Assembly: GCF_000173735.1 (NCBI RefSeq)
Contig: NZ_ACCB01000036.1
Location: 1-41,500 of the forward strand
Source: Yersinia aldovae ATCC 35236
GTDB taxonomy: Bacteria; Pseudomonadota; Gammaproteobacteria; Enterobacterales; Enterobacteriaceae
DNA: 41,500 nt
Direction: 5' to 3'
The position numbers and the translations under genes are program-made. This document shows, in pieces, positions 20,584-31,164 of the stretch; position 1 is the stretch's first letter; every line of letters begins with the position of its first letter. Below the pieces are notes generated by a model. It saw only the letters and a program-made list of their open reading frames with translations. It ran no database searches and had not been told where the DNA came from.

Positions 20584-21831
20584 ATGACACACCGTATTCT
20601 CCCTGCTGTAAATATATTTAGTAATATAAAAAGGTTATCAAATAATTTTTCCGAAACCAAATTATCAAAAATAAAACAACCCCAACAAACAGACTTTAAC
20701 TGCTTTGAAGAAAAGAAATTAGATAATATCATTTCTGAGTTGGAAAGAGTATTTAACTACAATGATGATTATGGCAAAAACTCCTCTATTTATATGCAGC
20801 TTTGGGATGAAATAAATAAAAGTGAAAATCATCGCAATCATGTATTGTGGGAAGCTCAAGCCAATAAAGGTAAACGCAGCGATGCTTTATGTGTATTTTT
20901 GGTCGATCTGTCGCGGTTGAGAGTCGAGGAGAGCATATTATATAAACCAGAAAAAGAAAAAGTTAAAGACATTAGGCGCACTGAGCTTTGTGAAGAAGTA
21001 TTGAGGAAGTTCGTAGCAAGAGGGGTACAGGCAGAAATTGACGCTATCGCAGATATGAAGATTAATTCGCCACACTGGAATGGTAATGAAGAGCTTAAAA
21101 AACAAGAAAGCACTCTTTCGTTAGTATCTTATATCTTAGGCTTAACCACTAATAAAAAAGATGGTGCTAAAGACCGTTTAGGTATGGGCCCTATTGCAAG
21201 TGTTATAGGCGATGTTGTAAATAATGCACGTAGTTTTCTTAAGTTACATATTCACAGCAATCAACCAAACATAGATGTATTGCACAGAATTACTGATTCT
21301 TATTATAGATGTTATTGTGAGAAAGAGAAATTACCAAACGAACAACTTATTGATAACGTGATTAAGGAGGTAAGAGCTAGCGTTAGTCGTAGCAATTTTG
21401 CTTCGGCTAAAGGTCTTCCCTCTTCTATTGATCCAGAATCCAGTGCGTATAGGATGATTTCTAAAACCATACTCGATCCTGCCATTAGCGTGATGTATCA
21501 GCGACAGATGACGTCAAAAATACTGTCTAACGTTCACCGTGAAAATAATGGGGAGAAGAAAAAAACCACTGTAGAGATACAAAAAGAATATTTAGCGACA
21601 GATGAAACGTTGGATTTGAAGAGTAGCCAGATTTATAAAGATGTTAAGAATTATTTATTGAGTATCAATGAAAATCTTACTGAAGATGATATCTCATCAT
21701 GTGCTAAAAATTATTACGAGTTTTTTCGTGAAAAATACTTTCTTGACGTCCATAGTTTGGTGCAACTGGAGCCTTTTCAGTCGGTAAACGGCATTCAGAA
21801 TAAACGCAATGGTATTATCTTTGACCGATGA
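20584..21831 (+). CDS. Unknown AT-rich gene, second of a pair
   Basis: A 415-residue protein I do not recognise. It is largely predicted helical, soluble and rich in Lys, Glu, Asn and Ser, with no signal peptide or membrane helix. The N-terminal 40 residues are polar and Ser/Asn/Lys-rich (IFSNIKRLSNNFSETKLSK). The start has a good ribosome-binding site, GAAGG, five bases upstream. It lies 78 bases after the first AT-rich gene, same strand, with no terminator between, so the two may be co-transcribed. The stop codon coincides with the edge of a degenerate ERIC at 21831. Function unknown; a secreted or host-directed protein is speculative. Confidence 0.72.
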   Translation: MTHRILPAVNIFSNIKRLSNNFSETKLSKIKQPQQTDFNCFEEKKLDNIISELERVFNYNDDYGKNSSIYMQLWDEINKSENHRNHVLWEAQANKGKRSDALCVFLVDLSRLRVEESILYKPEKEKVKDIRRTELCEEVLRKFVARGVQAEIDAIADMKINSPHWNGNEELKKQESTLSLVSYILGLTTNKKDGAKDRLGMGPIASVIGDVVNNARSFLKLHIHSNQPNIDVLHRITDSYYRCYCEKEKLPNEQLIDNVIKEVRASVSRSNFASAKGLPSSIDPESSAYRMISKTILDPAISVMYQRQMTSKILSNVHRENNGEKKKTTVEIQKEYLATDETLDLKSSQIYKDVKNYLLSINENLTEDDISSCAKNYYEFFREKYFLDVHSLVQLEPFQSVNGIQNKRNGIIFDR

Positions 21832-21960
21832 TATCCCGCTTATCTTTTCAAGATACTGGGAGGTTGGCAGCCATTACTCACCCAAGGTATTGAGTTATCT
21901 CTGTTCCTTGGGTTCATTTCATTGCCACCGGCCTGCAACTCAAAATCTATTGAGCATGGT
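21831..21960 (-). repeat. Degenerate ERIC element
   Basis: About 130 bases that align with an ERIC read on the minus strand: ATATCCCGC at one end, TTGGCAGCCATTACTCACCC inside, GGGTTCATTTCATTGCC, then CCTGCAACTCAAAAT at the other end. The central palindrome and the right terminus are decayed. It starts on the last base of the stop codon of the preceding gene. No gene is seen in the rest of 21961-22114. Confidence 0.65.
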
Positions 21961-22114
21961 GTTTTGTGACTTTAACCACAAATTTGATGTAATTAAACAA
22001 ATAAAATCATTTTAAATGTGATTCTAATCGCTAAAATTCCTCTCATTTCAGGTAAACTGCGCAACTTTCACTCAATAGACATTCTATCTAACGATTTTTG
22101 CGCAGGTAACGCGG

Positions 22115-22615
22115 ATGAACATTATTCTGATGATTGCTATCACCACTGGCATTCTCTCGGGGATTTGGGGTTGGGTTGCAGTCAGCTTAGGGCTAATCAG
22201 TTGGGCAGGGTTCCTTGGCTGTACGGCCTATTTTGCCTGCCCACAAGGTGGCTTAAAAGGGTTGCTGATCACGCTGCTAACCTGCCTGAGCGGAGTATTC
22301 TGGGCGATGATGGTTATTCAGGGCAGTGCATTGCAACCTGAATGGGCGATCCTGGGTTATGTCTTAACGGGGGTTGTCGCGTTTTTGATGTGCATTCAGG
22401 CCAGCCAGCAGTGGTTATCGTTTGTACCCGGTACTTTTATCGGTGCTTGCGCTACCTTTGCCGGTAATGGTAATTGGAAACTGGTGATTGTTTCTCTGTT
22501 AGTCGGTGTCGTGTTTGGTTATGCAATGAAGAACAGCGGGTTGTGGCTGGCTGCACGGCGTGGCCGAGAGAATACTGCGCCTTTGGCCTCCTCCGCCGGA
22601 GCCGATATTGATTAG
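22115..22615 (+). CDS. DUF1097 family membrane protein
   Basis: A 166-residue integral membrane protein with about five hydrophobic helices and short loops, ending in a polar tail (RRGRENTAPLASSAGADID). Sequence pattern and length fit DUF1097, the family of E. coli YcdZ, which has no established function; a small-molecule channel or permease has been supposed for relatives. The start at ATG 22115 has AGG about 8 bases upstream. It is more GC-rich than the two genes before it, like the chromosomal background, and is followed by a 175-base gap before elaB. Confidence 0.8.
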   Translation: MNIILMIAITTGILSGIWGWVAVSLGLISWAGFLGCTAYFACPQGGLKGLLITLLTCLSGVFWAMMVIQGSALQPEWAILGYVLTGVVAFLMCIQASQQWLSFVPGTFIGACATFAGNGNWKLVIVSLLVGVVFGYAMKNSGLWLAARRGRENTAPLASSAGADID

Positions 22616-22829
22616 CTGACACTCATTTAGTCATTACAGCATCGGGTCTGATTGCGGGTATATTCAGTTATCTATCTGTCGTCATGGGGGAATTTAACTC
22701 CCCTTAATCACCCAAGCTATTTGCGATACAGATTAATCCTGAAAATCCCTTCTTAGCCCTGAATCAATATTCCCCCGGTTATCTTCGACTATGCTTAGAG
22801 GATGCATTTTTTACTCATGGAGAACCCAC

Positions 22830-23138
22830 ATGAACCGAGATAAAGAACAGCAAACCTCGTTGGACGACGATCTGACTATGCTAACCGATACGCTGGAGGA
22901 GGTGCTTCGTGCTTCCGGAGATGTCGCGGATGAGAGTTATAAAGAGATTAAGGCACGCGCGGAGAAAGCCTTAAAGGAGGTTCAGAACCGTTTGAATGGC
23001 CGCAGTGAATGCTATATCAAACGGGCGAAAGAGCTTGCGTGTTGTACCGATGATTATGTGCGCGATAAACCTTGGTGCAGCGTGGGGATTGGCGCAACTG
23101 TCGGGTTGGTTGTCGGGTTACTGATCGCACGGCGTTGA
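22830..23138 (+). CDS. elaB: ElaB, ribosome-associated tail-anchored protein
   Basis: A 102-residue protein of the ElaB/YqjD/YgaM (DUF883) family. A long amphipathic helix (about 10-75, LDDDLTMLTDTLEEVLRASG) is followed by DDYVRDKPW and one C-terminal membrane helix, GIGATVGLVVGLLIARR, the usual tail anchor. Known members bind ribosomes at the inner membrane in stationary phase and act in stress tolerance. The frame extends 13 codons upstream, but GGAG lies seven bases before the ATG at 22830, giving the family length (E. coli 101). Unusual for the family is the Cys pair in LACCTDDY. As in E. coli, it is next to menF. Confidence 0.92.
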   Translation: MNRDKEQQTSLDDDLTMLTDTLEEVLRASGDVADESYKEIKARAEKALKEVQNRLNGRSECYIKRAKELACCTDDYVRDKPWCSVGIGATVGLVVGLLIARR

Positions 23139-23155
23139 GATAGGTGATCGAACCC

Positions 23156-23180
23156 AAGGGGCTGCGGCCCCTTAATTATT
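23156..23180 (+). terminator. Terminator after elaB
   Basis: Seven-base arms AAGGGGC / GCCCCTT around TGCG, followed by AATTATT. The stem is good but the T run is weak. Confidence 0.75.
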
Positions 23181-23351
23181 CATTCAGGTTTACATATTTG
23201 AATTTGCACTGCCGGATACCCCATGTTGAGTATACAAAACCATCAATATCAAATATTAGTGTGATAACTAACAATAACTTTTGAATCTGACTTTTCTTAT
23301 TATTCACGCCCCGTATAATCCCACTCTTTCTGTTGATTTACCGAGGTGGTC

Positions 23352-24707
23352 GTGAAACAACTTTCTGGTTTGCTGGGTGAATTACGGCAGAAGTTACGAG
23401 CCGGTTTCCCTGACCAGGCAGGTATCCGGCAAATTATCGTGCCTGCACCGGGCCGAATCGGTAGCCAACTGTTAGAGTGGCTGGCCGCACAATGCCATTT
23501 CCCGCAATTTTACTGGCGTCACCGCGAAGGCCATGAAGAGGCCGCAGTCTGTGGTCAAACTCAGATTTTCAATGATATGCAATCGGCTGATGATTTTATT
23601 CAGCAGAACCAGGATGCCGGTGGATTACGCATTTGGGGCTTGAATGCATTTGAACCTGTAATTGTTCACGGGCACAACGATGCTGAACAACCGGTTCAGC
23701 CCAGCTTCCTGTTTCTACCACGCATTGAGATATTACGCCGCGGTGAGCAAACTTACTTAACGCTCAATCTGACGAGTGATTTTTCCCTGCATCAAGACGC
23801 GCTGCGTGCGATGACCTTTATCGATCAACTGGTGGCGGCTAAACCATTGGCTGCATTTGATGTTCAAGTGCGACATGCCAGCCATATGCCGGAATATCCG
23901 CAGTGGAGTCGCCTGATTCAACATGCATTGGATGACATTGAGCAGCAGAAGATGGAGAAGGTGGTATTGGCGCGCACCACCCAACTTACGCTGGATAAGC
24001 CTCTTTCCTGTGGCGCATTTATGGCTGCCAGTCGCCGGGTTAACCACCACTGTTTCCACTTTATGTTACGTTTTGATGCGCAGCGGGCATTTTTGGGTTC
24101 CAGCCCTGAGCGTCTCTATCTGCGTCAGCAATTGCATTTGGAAACTGAGGCATTGGCGGGAACCGTATCCAACGCACCAAGCCATCAGCAAGCCGCAGAA
24201 CTGGCTGATTGGTTGATGCATGATGAAAAAAATCAGCGTGAAAACTTGTTGGTGGTGGATGATATCTGCCAGCGATTGCAGGGTGGCGTCGCCGCTGTTG
24301 ATGTGATGCCACCAGAAATCATCCGTCTGCGTAAAGTGCAGCACTTGCGCCGCTGTATTCATGCGCAGCTCAACCATGCCAGCGATACCGATTGTCTGCA
24401 ACGTCTACAGCCGACGGCGGCAGTGGCGGGTCTACCGCGTAATGTTGCCCGGCAGTTTATTACCGAACATGAGCCAATCTCGCGTGGCTGGTATGCCGGT
24501 TCTGCGGGTTATCTTTCCTTAAAACAAACTGAATTCAGTGTCACGCTGCGTTCTGCCTGGGTAGAGGATCAAAAGGTTCATCTGTATGCCGGAGCCGGTA
24601 TTGTGGCAGGTTCTGACGCAGAGCAGGAATGGCAAGAAATTAACAATAAATCAGCCGGGCTACGTACCTTGCTGGGAAGCCAGCAACAAGACAGTAAAAC
24701 GCCGTAA
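23352..24707 (+). CDS. menF: Isochorismate synthase MenF
   Basis: A 451-residue chorismate-binding enzyme that converts chorismate to isochorismate, the first step to menaquinone. The C-terminal catalytic domain (about 195-445) shows [53 protein letters not shown] and [19 protein letters not shown], the last with the Mg-binding glutamates. Two in-frame GTG codons compete for the start; GAGG at 23343-23346 is best spaced for GTG 23352 ([15 protein letters not shown]), while 23346 overlaps it. It is a little longer than E. coli MenF (431). A 199-base gap precedes menD, so menDHBCE may have its own promoter. Confidence 0.94.
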   Translation: MKQLSGLLGELRQKLRAGFPDQAGIRQIIVPAPGRIGSQLLEWLAAQCHFPQFYWRHREGHEEAAVCGQTQIFNDMQSADDFIQQNQDAGGLRIWGLNAFEPVIVHGHNDAEQPVQPSFLFLPRIEILRRGEQTYLTLNLTSDFSLHQDALRAMTFIDQLVAAKPLAAFDVQVRHASHMPEYPQWSRLIQHALDDIEQQKMEKVVLARTTQLTLDKPLSCGAFMAASRRVNHHCFHFMLRFDAQRAFLGSSPERLYLRQQLHLETEALAGTVSNAPSHQQAAELADWLMHDEKNQRENLLVVDDICQRLQGGVAAVDVMPPEIIRLRKVQHLRRCIHAQLNHASDTDCLQRLQPTAAVAGLPRNVARQFITEHEPISRGWYAGSAGYLSLKQTEFSVTLRSAWVEDQKVHLYAGAGIVAGSDAEQEWQEINNKSAGLRTLLGSQQQDSKTP

Positions 24708-24906
24708 TTAACCGTACTTACGATGTGGTTGGATTGTGACACTTAAGCGGTAGGTGTAAACTGCGGCTTATCGGTCACTTTCCTTACATAGAGCGGCAAA
24801 CTTTAACCATTAATCAGTCACTCTGGGCTTTTTTGACTGGATGAAGCGCTATCCTGATGTTGATTATCGGGCTCGCAGTGTCTGTTAACTGACTTTTGAG
24901 CAAACC

Positions 24907-26580
24907 ATGTCGACAAGTGTTTTTAACCGTCGTTGGGCGGCATTGCTACTGGAAGCGTTGACCCGCCACGGCGTGCGTCACATCTGTATCGCTCCCGGCT
25001 CCCGCTCGACGCCGTTAACACTGGCTGCGGCGGCGAATCCATCGCTGGTTTGTCATACCCATTTTGATGAGCGTGGCTTGGGCCATCTGGCATTGGGGCT
25101 GGCGAAAGCTACCACTGAGCCGGTAGCGGTGATTGTTACCTCTGGCACGGCGGCTGCTAATCTTTATCCTGCCCTGATTGAAGCCGGGCTGACCGGTGAG
25201 CGGCTGATATTACTGACGGCTGACCGCCCACCGGAATTGATCGACTGCGGTGCTAATCAGGCGATTCGCCAATCCGGGCTGTTTGCCAGCCATCCGACAG
25301 TCAGCCTTAATCTGCCTCGGCCAACGCCTGATATTCCCGCCCGTTGGCTGGTTTCTACCCTTGATAATGCAATGGTGCAATTACAACACGGCGGCCTGCA
25401 TATTAACTGCCCATTTGCCGAACCTCTCTATGGTGGCGATGAGCAAGCCTATGCTGATTGGTCTGCGACATTGGGCGACTGGTGGCAGGGGGATCACCCG
25501 TGGTTGCGTCAATCCTTGTCAGAGCCACAGGGCCAGCAAACGGACTGGTCTTTCTGGCAGCAAAAGCGTGGGGTGGTGATTGCCGGGCGCATGATGGCGC
25601 AAGAGGGCCAACTGCTGGCTGAATGGGCGGCTTTACTGGGCTGGCCCCTGATTAGCGATGTGTTATCACAAACCGGCCAGCCATTGCCTTGTGCTGATTT
25701 ATGGCTGGGAAATCCAGCGGCTAAGAAGATCCTCGCTCAGGCGCAGATCGTGTTGCAATTTGGCAGCAGTCTGACGGGGAAGCGTTTGTTGCAATGGCAG
25801 GCACAATGCCAGCCGCAAGAGTATTGGCTGGTCGATAATTTGCCCGGTCGCCTCGATCCGGCTAATCATCGTGGGCGCAGAATTATTTCGCCGGTGAATG
25901 TATGGCTGGAGCAACATCCGGCGCAGCGCCATGCGCCGTGGGCCAGTGAGTTGGCAACATGGTCGCTGAAGGCGCAAAGTCATGTGGCACAAGCACTGAG
26001 TACGCAATTTAGCGAAGCCGCAGTCGCGCATCATCTTGCTGAACTATTGCCGGAGAATGGCCAGTTGTTTGTTGGCAACAGCCTGATTGTCCGATTGATT
26101 GACGCGTTTGGCCAGCTGCCTGCCGGCTACCCGGTTTACAGTAACCGTGGTGCCAGTGGGATAGATGGTTTGTTGTCGACAGCCGCAGGTGTTCAGCGCG
26201 CCACCGCCAAGCCAACGCTCGCTATCGTCGGGGATTTATCGGCTTTGTATGACCTGAACGCTTTGGCACTATTGCGCCAAAGTTCCGCGCCGATGGTGCT
26301 GCTGGTGGTGAACAATAATGGCGGGCAAATTTTCTCGTTGTTACCCACGCCAGAAGCTGATCGTCAGCGCTTTTACTGTATGCCACAGGATGTCAGTTTT
26401 AAACATGCTGCTGCGATGTTCCAGCTGTGTTATGCCCGACCAGATAACTGGTTAGAGTTACAAGAGAGCGTAGCCCAATGTTGGTTGCACGGCGGGGTGA
26501 CATTGATTGAAATCGTGGTGCCGCCGAGCCAGGGAGCCGAAATGCTGCAACAACTGGTACAACAGGTAGCCCAATTATGA
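24907..26580 (+). CDS. menD: SEPHCHC synthase MenD
   Basis: A 557-residue thiamine-diphosphate enzyme joining 2-oxoglutarate (after decarboxylation) to isochorismate to give SEPHCHC. The N-terminal PYR domain holds the catalytic glutamate in [18 protein letters not shown] (about residue 55) and [18 protein letters not shown]. The C-terminal PP domain carries the ThDP/Mg motif [15 protein letters not shown]...[12 protein letters not shown]. Length agrees with E. coli (556). The stop overlaps the menH start (ATGA). Confidence 0.96.
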   Translation: MSTSVFNRRWAALLLEALTRHGVRHICIAPGSRSTPLTLAAAANPSLVCHTHFDERGLGHLALGLAKATTEPVAVIVTSGTAAANLYPALIEAGLTGERLILLTADRPPELIDCGANQAIRQSGLFASHPTVSLNLPRPTPDIPARWLVSTLDNAMVQLQHGGLHINCPFAEPLYGGDEQAYADWSATLGDWWQGDHPWLRQSLSEPQGQQTDWSFWQQKRGVVIAGRMMAQEGQLLAEWAALLGWPLISDVLSQTGQPLPCADLWLGNPAAKKILAQAQIVLQFGSSLTGKRLLQWQAQCQPQEYWLVDNLPGRLDPANHRGRRIISPVNVWLEQHPAQRHAPWASELATWSLKAQSHVAQALSTQFSEAAVAHHLAELLPENGQLFVGNSLIVRLIDAFGQLPAGYPVYSNRGASGIDGLLSTAAGVQRATAKPTLAIVGDLSALYDLNALALLRQSSAPMVLLVVNNNGGQIFSLLPTPEADRQRFYCMPQDVSFKHAAAMFQLCYARPDNWLELQESVAQCWLHGGVTLIEIVVPPSQGAEMLQQLVQQVAQL

Positions 26581-27383
26581 CGCTGGCGTGCCGCAAACTT
26601 GGATCTCATCCCCAGGGTGCGGCACAGCAACATGACGGGCCGTGGTTGGTGTGGCTGCATGGTCTGCTGGGCAGTGGTGAGGACTGGCAACCGGTGGCTG
26701 AGTTGTGTGGCGATATCCCTTCATTATTGGTAGACCTGCCCGGCCACGGTAAATCGGTGACTCAGACTACCTGTGGCTTTGCTGATGTTAGCCACCAGCT
26801 AGCGCAAACGTTACAGGCCAACGGTATTCGCCAATATTGGCTGGCAGGCTACTCTTTAGGCGGCAGAATTGCGATGTATCACGCCTGTTACGGCGAACAT
26901 CACGGCTTGCAAGGGCTGATTGTGGAGGGCGGTAACCTGGGTTTGGAAAGCGATGCACTGCGTCAGGCTCGGTTACAACATGACTACCAGTGGGCGCAGC
27001 GTTTTCGCAGCGAACCCTTGTCACCGGTGTTAATCGACTGGTATCAGCAGGCGGTGTTTGCCGATTTAGACTCGCAGCAGCGTGCACAACTGGTCGCATT
27101 GCGTAGCAATAACCACGGGCCCGCGGTGGCCGATATGCTGGAGGCCACCTCACTTGGGCATCAGCCGTGGTTGTTACCGGATCTGCAACGGCTCAATATC
27201 CCTTATACTTACCTGTGTGGTGAGCGCGACCACAAATTCCAGCAATTGGCAGCTCAATACTCGTTGCCACTACGCACACTGGCCCGCGCAGGGCACAATG
27301 CCCATCGGGCCAACCCCGGTGCTTTTGCCGCGCAGGTACTATCATTTTTATCACAATCGTCATTTTTATCACTCTCCCGTTAA
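26577..27383 (+). CDS. menH: SHCHC synthase MenH
   Basis: A 268-residue alpha/beta-hydrolase-fold enzyme that eliminates pyruvate from SEPHCHC to give SHCHC. The oxyanion region [12 protein letters not shown], nucleophile Ser93 in AGYSLGGR, the acid in CGERDHKF and the histidine in GHNAHRANP form the triad. E. coli MenH has 252 residues; here the N-terminus carries a short insertion ([12 protein letters not shown]) and the C-terminus a serine/leucine-rich tail made of two copies of TCATTTTTATCAC 18 bases apart (27342 and 27360). Translation is coupled to menD. Confidence 0.94.
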   Translation: MTLACRKLGSHPQGAAQQHDGPWLVWLHGLLGSGEDWQPVAELCGDIPSLLVDLPGHGKSVTQTTCGFADVSHQLAQTLQANGIRQYWLAGYSLGGRIAMYHACYGEHHGLQGLIVEGGNLGLESDALRQARLQHDYQWAQRFRSEPLSPVLIDWYQQAVFADLDSQQRAQLVALRSNNHGPAVADMLEATSLGHQPWLLPDLQRLNIPYTYLCGERDHKFQQLAAQYSLPLRTLARAGHNAHRANPGAFAAQVLSFLSQSSFLSLSR

Positions 27384-27396
27384 AGGAATGCTTACT

Positions 27397-28254
27397 ATGC
27401 TTTATCCGAGCGAAGAACAACTGTATGCCGCCATCGATTGGCAGGATTGCTCCGCCGGGTTTGAAGATATTCGCTATCACAAATCCAGCGATGGTATCGC
27501 CAAGATAACTATCAACCGCCCCGAAGTGCGTAATGCATTCCGCCCGTTAACGGTTAAAGAGATGATTCAGGCGTTGGCTGACGCCCGCTATGATGACAAC
27601 ATCGGCGTGATCATTTTGACCGGCGAAGGCGACAAAGCCTTCTGTTCCGGTGGCGACCAGAAAGTGCGTGGCGACTACGGCGGCTATAAAGATACCAGTG
27701 GCGTTCATCACCTGAATGTGTTGGATTTCCAGCGTCAAATCCGGACTTGTCCTAAACCGGTTGTTGCAATGGTTGCTGGCTATTCTATTGGTGGCGGCCA
27801 TGTATTACATATGATGTGTGACCTCACCGTGGCCGCTGATAATGCTATTTTCGGTCAGACCGGGCCAAAAGTGGGTTCATTTGATGGTGGCTGGGGTGCG
27901 GCGTATATGGCGCGCATTGTCGGCCAGAAAAAAGCGCGCGAAATCTGGTTCCTGTGCCGCCAGTATGATGCTCAAAAAGCCTTGGATATGGGGCTGGTCA
28001 ATACTGTGGTGCCGATCGCTGATTTGGAGAAAGAGACGGTGCGCTGGTGTCGTGAAATGCTGCAAAACAGCCCAATGGCACTGCGCTGCCTGAAAGCGGC
28101 ATTGAATGCCGACTGCGATGGGCAGGCGGGCTTACAAGAGCTGGCCGGTAACGCCACCATGTTGTTCTATATGACAGATGAAGGTCAGGAAGGGCGTAAT
28201 GCATTCAATGAGAAACGCCAGCCGGACTTCAGCAAATTCAAGCGTAATCCGTAA
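27397..28254 (+). CDS. menB: 1,4-dihydroxy-2-naphthoyl-CoA synthase MenB
   Basis: A 285-residue crotonase-fold enzyme that closes the naphthoquinol ring from OSB-CoA. It is nearly identical to E. coli MenB and the same length. Conserved segments are [39 protein letters not shown] and [16 protein letters not shown]. The open frame runs far upstream within menH, but the MenB family begins [14 protein letters not shown] lies 9 bases before ATG 27397. ATG 27388 is a less likely start. The stop overlaps the menC start (TAATG). Confidence 0.97.
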   Translation: MLYPSEEQLYAAIDWQDCSAGFEDIRYHKSSDGIAKITINRPEVRNAFRPLTVKEMIQALADARYDDNIGVIILTGEGDKAFCSGGDQKVRGDYGGYKDTSGVHHLNVLDFQRQIRTCPKPVVAMVAGYSIGGGHVLHMMCDLTVAADNAIFGQTGPKVGSFDGGWGAAYMARIVGQKKAREIWFLCRQYDAQKALDMGLVNTVVPIADLEKETVRWCREMLQNSPMALRCLKAALNADCDGQAGLQELAGNATMLFYMTDEGQEGRNAFNEKRQPDFSKFKRNP

Positions 28255-29225
28255 TGCGCGCGGCCACACTTTACCGCTACAGCATCCCGATGGACGCCGG
28301 GGTGATACTGCGCCATCAGCGGCTGAAAAGTCGCGATGGGCTGTTGGTTAAGTTGCAGCAAGGTGCGCTGATCGGTTGGGGCGAAATTGCCCCCTTGCCA
28401 GAGTTCAGTCAGGAAACCCTAACAGAAGCGCAGGTTGTCGCACAAAATTGGCTGCAAAACTGGGCAGGCGGGGCAGAACCGGCGCTTGATGCTTTACCGT
28501 CGGTGGCTTTTGGTCTTAGTTGTGCGCTGGCGGAGTTGCATCAAACGCTGCCGCTGATGGCGGATTATCGTAAAGTGCCACTGTGTACCGGCGATCCGGA
28601 TGAGCTGTTTGCGGTACTTCAGGCGCTGCCGGGTGAGAAAGTTGCCAAGGTAAAAGTTGGGTTATATGAAGCGGTACGCGATGGCATGATTGTCAATGTG
28701 CTGCTGGAGGCGCTGCCTGATTTGACGTTGCGCTTGGATGCCAACCGTAGCTGGACACGCGCCAAAGCAGATGGCTTTGCCCGGTACGTGAACCCTGAAC
28801 TGCGCTCACGCATTGCGTTTCTGGAAGAACCTTGTAAAACCCGCGCCGAATCCCGTGAGTTTGCCCGTGATACGGGGATCGCCATCGCCTGGGATGAAAG
28901 TGTACGCGAAGCTGATTTTAAAGTGGAAGCCGAGCCGGGTGTGGCGGCGATTGTCATCAAACCGACGCTGGTGGGCAGTATCGCTCGCTGCCAGCAATTG
29001 GTGCAGCAAGCGCATCAAGCAGGATTGGTGGCGGTTATCAGCTCCAGTATTGAATCCAGCCTTGGGCTGACCCAACTGGCGCGGCTGGCCGATTGGCTGA
29101 CACCTGATACCATTCCCGGGCTGGATACCCTGAGCCTGATGCAGGCGCAGTTGGTTCGTCAGTGGCCGGAAAGCCCGTTGCCGGTCATGACTGCCGAACA
29201 GTTGGACGTGCTATGGTGCAACTGA
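28254..29225 (+). CDS. menC: o-Succinylbenzoate synthase MenC
   Basis: A 323-residue enolase-superfamily enzyme that dehydrates SHCHC to o-succinylbenzoate. The active-site residues are in place: Lys134 in [10 protein letters not shown], Asp162 in RLDANRSW, Glu191 in FLEEPC, Asp214 in AWDESVRE and Lys236 in [19 protein letters not shown] is also conserved. E. coli MenC has 320 residues. The start codon shares a base with the menB stop and the 3' end overlaps menE by 13 bases. Confidence 0.96.
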   Translation: MRAATLYRYSIPMDAGVILRHQRLKSRDGLLVKLQQGALIGWGEIAPLPEFSQETLTEAQVVAQNWLQNWAGGAEPALDALPSVAFGLSCALAELHQTLPLMADYRKVPLCTGDPDELFAVLQALPGEKVAKVKVGLYEAVRDGMIVNVLLEALPDLTLRLDANRSWTRAKADGFARYVNPELRSRIAFLEEPCKTRAESREFARDTGIAIAWDESVREADFKVEAEPGVAAIVIKPTLVGSIARCQQLVQQAHQAGLVAVISSSIESSLGLTQLARLADWLTPDTIPGLDTLSLMQAQLVRQWPESPLPVMTAEQLDVLWCN

Positions 29226-30619
29226 AGGATTGGCCCTGGCTCTATTCCTCCCCTTGGATGTATTCATCGCCCTGGCGATACTGGGCTAATCTGCGGCCTC
29301 ATGCGATAGCCATTCGCACTGGGGCGCAGCTTATCAGTTGGCAGCAATTAGCTGATGAGATTGATGGCCTTGCTGCGGGTTTCGCGCAGCAAGGGGTGAC
29401 GCCCGGTTGTGGTGTGGTGTTGCGTGGTAAAAACAGTTATTCGCTGTTATTAGCGTATCTGGCGGCTTTGCAGTGTGCTGCGCGTGTTTTGCCGCTCAAT
29501 CCGCAATTGCCAGAGGCTTTGCTGACGCAGCTACTGCCCCAGTTGGATTGCCATTTTATGTTGAATCTGGCAGACCCGCTCACGGCATCGTGTTCGCAGG
29601 TGCCGCTTGATATGCGCCGTGTTGGTCCGCCGGTGCTAAGGCAAGCCTGGGATAGTCAGCGGCTGGCGACTCTGACGCTAACCTCAGGTTCCTCTGGTTT
29701 ACCCAAAGCAGCCGCTCATTCGCTGGCCGCCCATCTGGTCAGTGCCGACGGCATATTAAAACTGATGAACTTTACCTCAACGGATAGCTGGCTGCTGTCG
29801 CTGCCGCTGTTTCATGTCTCGGGGCAAGGTATTGTCTGGCGCTGGTTAAGTGCGGGTGCCACGTTGGTGGTGCAGGAAGGGGCGGCGTTGGTTGATGCTC
29901 TGGCTGGATGCAGTCACGCCTCGTTAGTTCCCACGCAGTTATGGCGTTTACTGGCGAACGATGACTCGGCGTTAACCTTAAAAGAGGTGCTACTGGGCGG
30001 TGCAACCATCCCGATAGCACTGACACAACAGGCCGAAGCGCGGGGTATTCGTTGCTGGTGTGGCTATGGCTTGACCGAAACGGCCTCAACGGTTTGCGCC
30101 AAACGTGCTGACGGTTTGCCCGGTGTGGGCGTTGCGCTGGCGGGCCGTGAGGTGAAATTGGTCGACGATGAAGTGTGGGTGAAAGCAGATTGTCTCGCGG
30201 CGGGTTACTGGCAACAGGGGAGGTTACAGCCAATAACTGACAGTGAGGGGTGGTTTCATACCCGCGATCGTGGTGTGTGGCAGCAAGGTGAACTCCGTGT
30301 CCTTGGGCGGCTGGATAACCTGTTTTTCAGCGGTGGCGAGGGCATTCAACCAGAGGATATTGAACGCGTTTTGTTGCAATATCCGGGGGTGCAACAGGCT
30401 TTTGTGGTTCCAGTTGCTGACACTGAATTCGGCCACCGGCCCGTGGCCGTGATTGATGCTGATAACTCGGTGAATGAGATTGCGTTAGCGGGTTGGTTAG
30501 CACCACAGTTAGCGGTATTCCAACGTCCGGTTGCTTTCTATCGCTTACCGGTGGCGCTTAAGAAGGGCGGTATTAAGGTGTCGCGGCGGGATGTTTGTGA
30601 TTTTGTGGCTAATTTATAG
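29213..30619 (+). CDS. menE: o-Succinylbenzoate-CoA ligase MenE
   Basis: A 468-residue member of the ANL adenylating family that activates o-succinylbenzoate with ATP and CoA. Motifs: [17 protein letters not shown] (P-loop, about 155-171), [47 protein letters not shown] and the C-terminal lysine in [10 protein letters not shown]. coli MenE has 451 residues. The excess is at the N-terminus, where YSSPW occurs twice from an 18-base tandem duplication (29243-29260 and 29261-29278). The ATG at 29213 (MVQLKDWPW) inside the menC end is chosen. It ends the men operon; no clear terminator follows. Confidence 0.93.
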   Translation: MVQLKDWPWLYSSPWMYSSPWRYWANLRPHAIAIRTGAQLISWQQLADEIDGLAAGFAQQGVTPGCGVVLRGKNSYSLLLAYLAALQCAARVLPLNPQLPEALLTQLLPQLDCHFMLNLADPLTASCSQVPLDMRRVGPPVLRQAWDSQRLATLTLTSGSSGLPKAAAHSLAAHLVSADGILKLMNFTSTDSWLLSLPLFHVSGQGIVWRWLSAGATLVVQEGAALVDALAGCSHASLVPTQLWRLLANDDSALTLKEVLLGGATIPIALTQQAEARGIRCWCGYGLTETASTVCAKRADGLPGVGVALAGREVKLVDDEVWVKADCLAAGYWQQGRLQPITDSEGWFHTRDRGVWQQGELRVLGRLDNLFFSGGEGIQPEDIERVLLQYPGVQQAFVVPVADTEFGHRPVAVIDADNSVNEIALAGWLAPQLAVFQRPVAFYRLPVALKKGGIKVSRRDVCDFVANL

Positions 30620-30689
30620 TGAGTTAGCGGCCGGTACAGTGGTTCTATCGTATTAAGGCGTTGTCGGTAATAGGCTATTTTTACTGGCT

Positions 30690-30878
30690 TACGCCCTGAG
30701 TCTGCGCGATCTCGAAGAGATGATGGCTGAACGCGGTATGATCATTGACTATTTCACATTACACCGCTTGATACCGTTACTGAACAAGGCTTTCCGCTGG
30801 CATAAATGGAACGCAGCCGCTGCGCTGCGCTTCTTTAAGTGTCATATCAGCATCCACGGGACGGATTATTCCCGGTAA
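30690..30878 (+). pseudogene. IS6-family transposase remnant
   Basis: A 62-codon stretch reads YALSLRDLEEMMAERGMIID, then FTLHRLIPLLNKAFRWHK, then AAAALRFFKCHISIHG before a stop. The first two blocks match the N-terminal region of IS6/IS26-type transposases (YG.S.RELQEMLAERG..VDHSTIYRW), and the third fits the region much further along (AAALRFF), so the catalytic DDE core between them is deleted. There is no start, no full ORF and no clear terminal inverted repeats. The rest of the 545-base menE-transporter gap (30620-30689, 30879-31164) shows no gene. Confidence 0.72.
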
Positions 30879-31164
30879 AACCATTTTATCGGTTGGCTAC
30901 CTAAAATACAGGCGGCACAAATTTTGTTGGCCCCGCATCGTTAACACGACAGAGCCTTGCTGTTGTAGCGCGAGGCATCGATCACTTCTTCCGACCGCCG
31001 CATTCTAAACCTACCATTTGTGAAGTTCCTCACGGCCAGTTACTGCTGAGTGCCAATATTAAGACATTAGTGGCAATGACAGAAAGGTTTCGTTCGGTTC
31101 ATTTTTTATACTCATATTTTGTTTCTTTAACATAATGATAACTTAAAATCAGGGATCATAGAAA

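Noticed and set aside
23156-23180. Possible ERIC after elaB
   Set aside because: Only a simple terminator stem; no ERIC ends or central palindrome.
27082-27396. Upstream extension of MenB
   Set aside because: It overlaps menH in another frame; the family begins at 27397, with a good ribosome-binding site.
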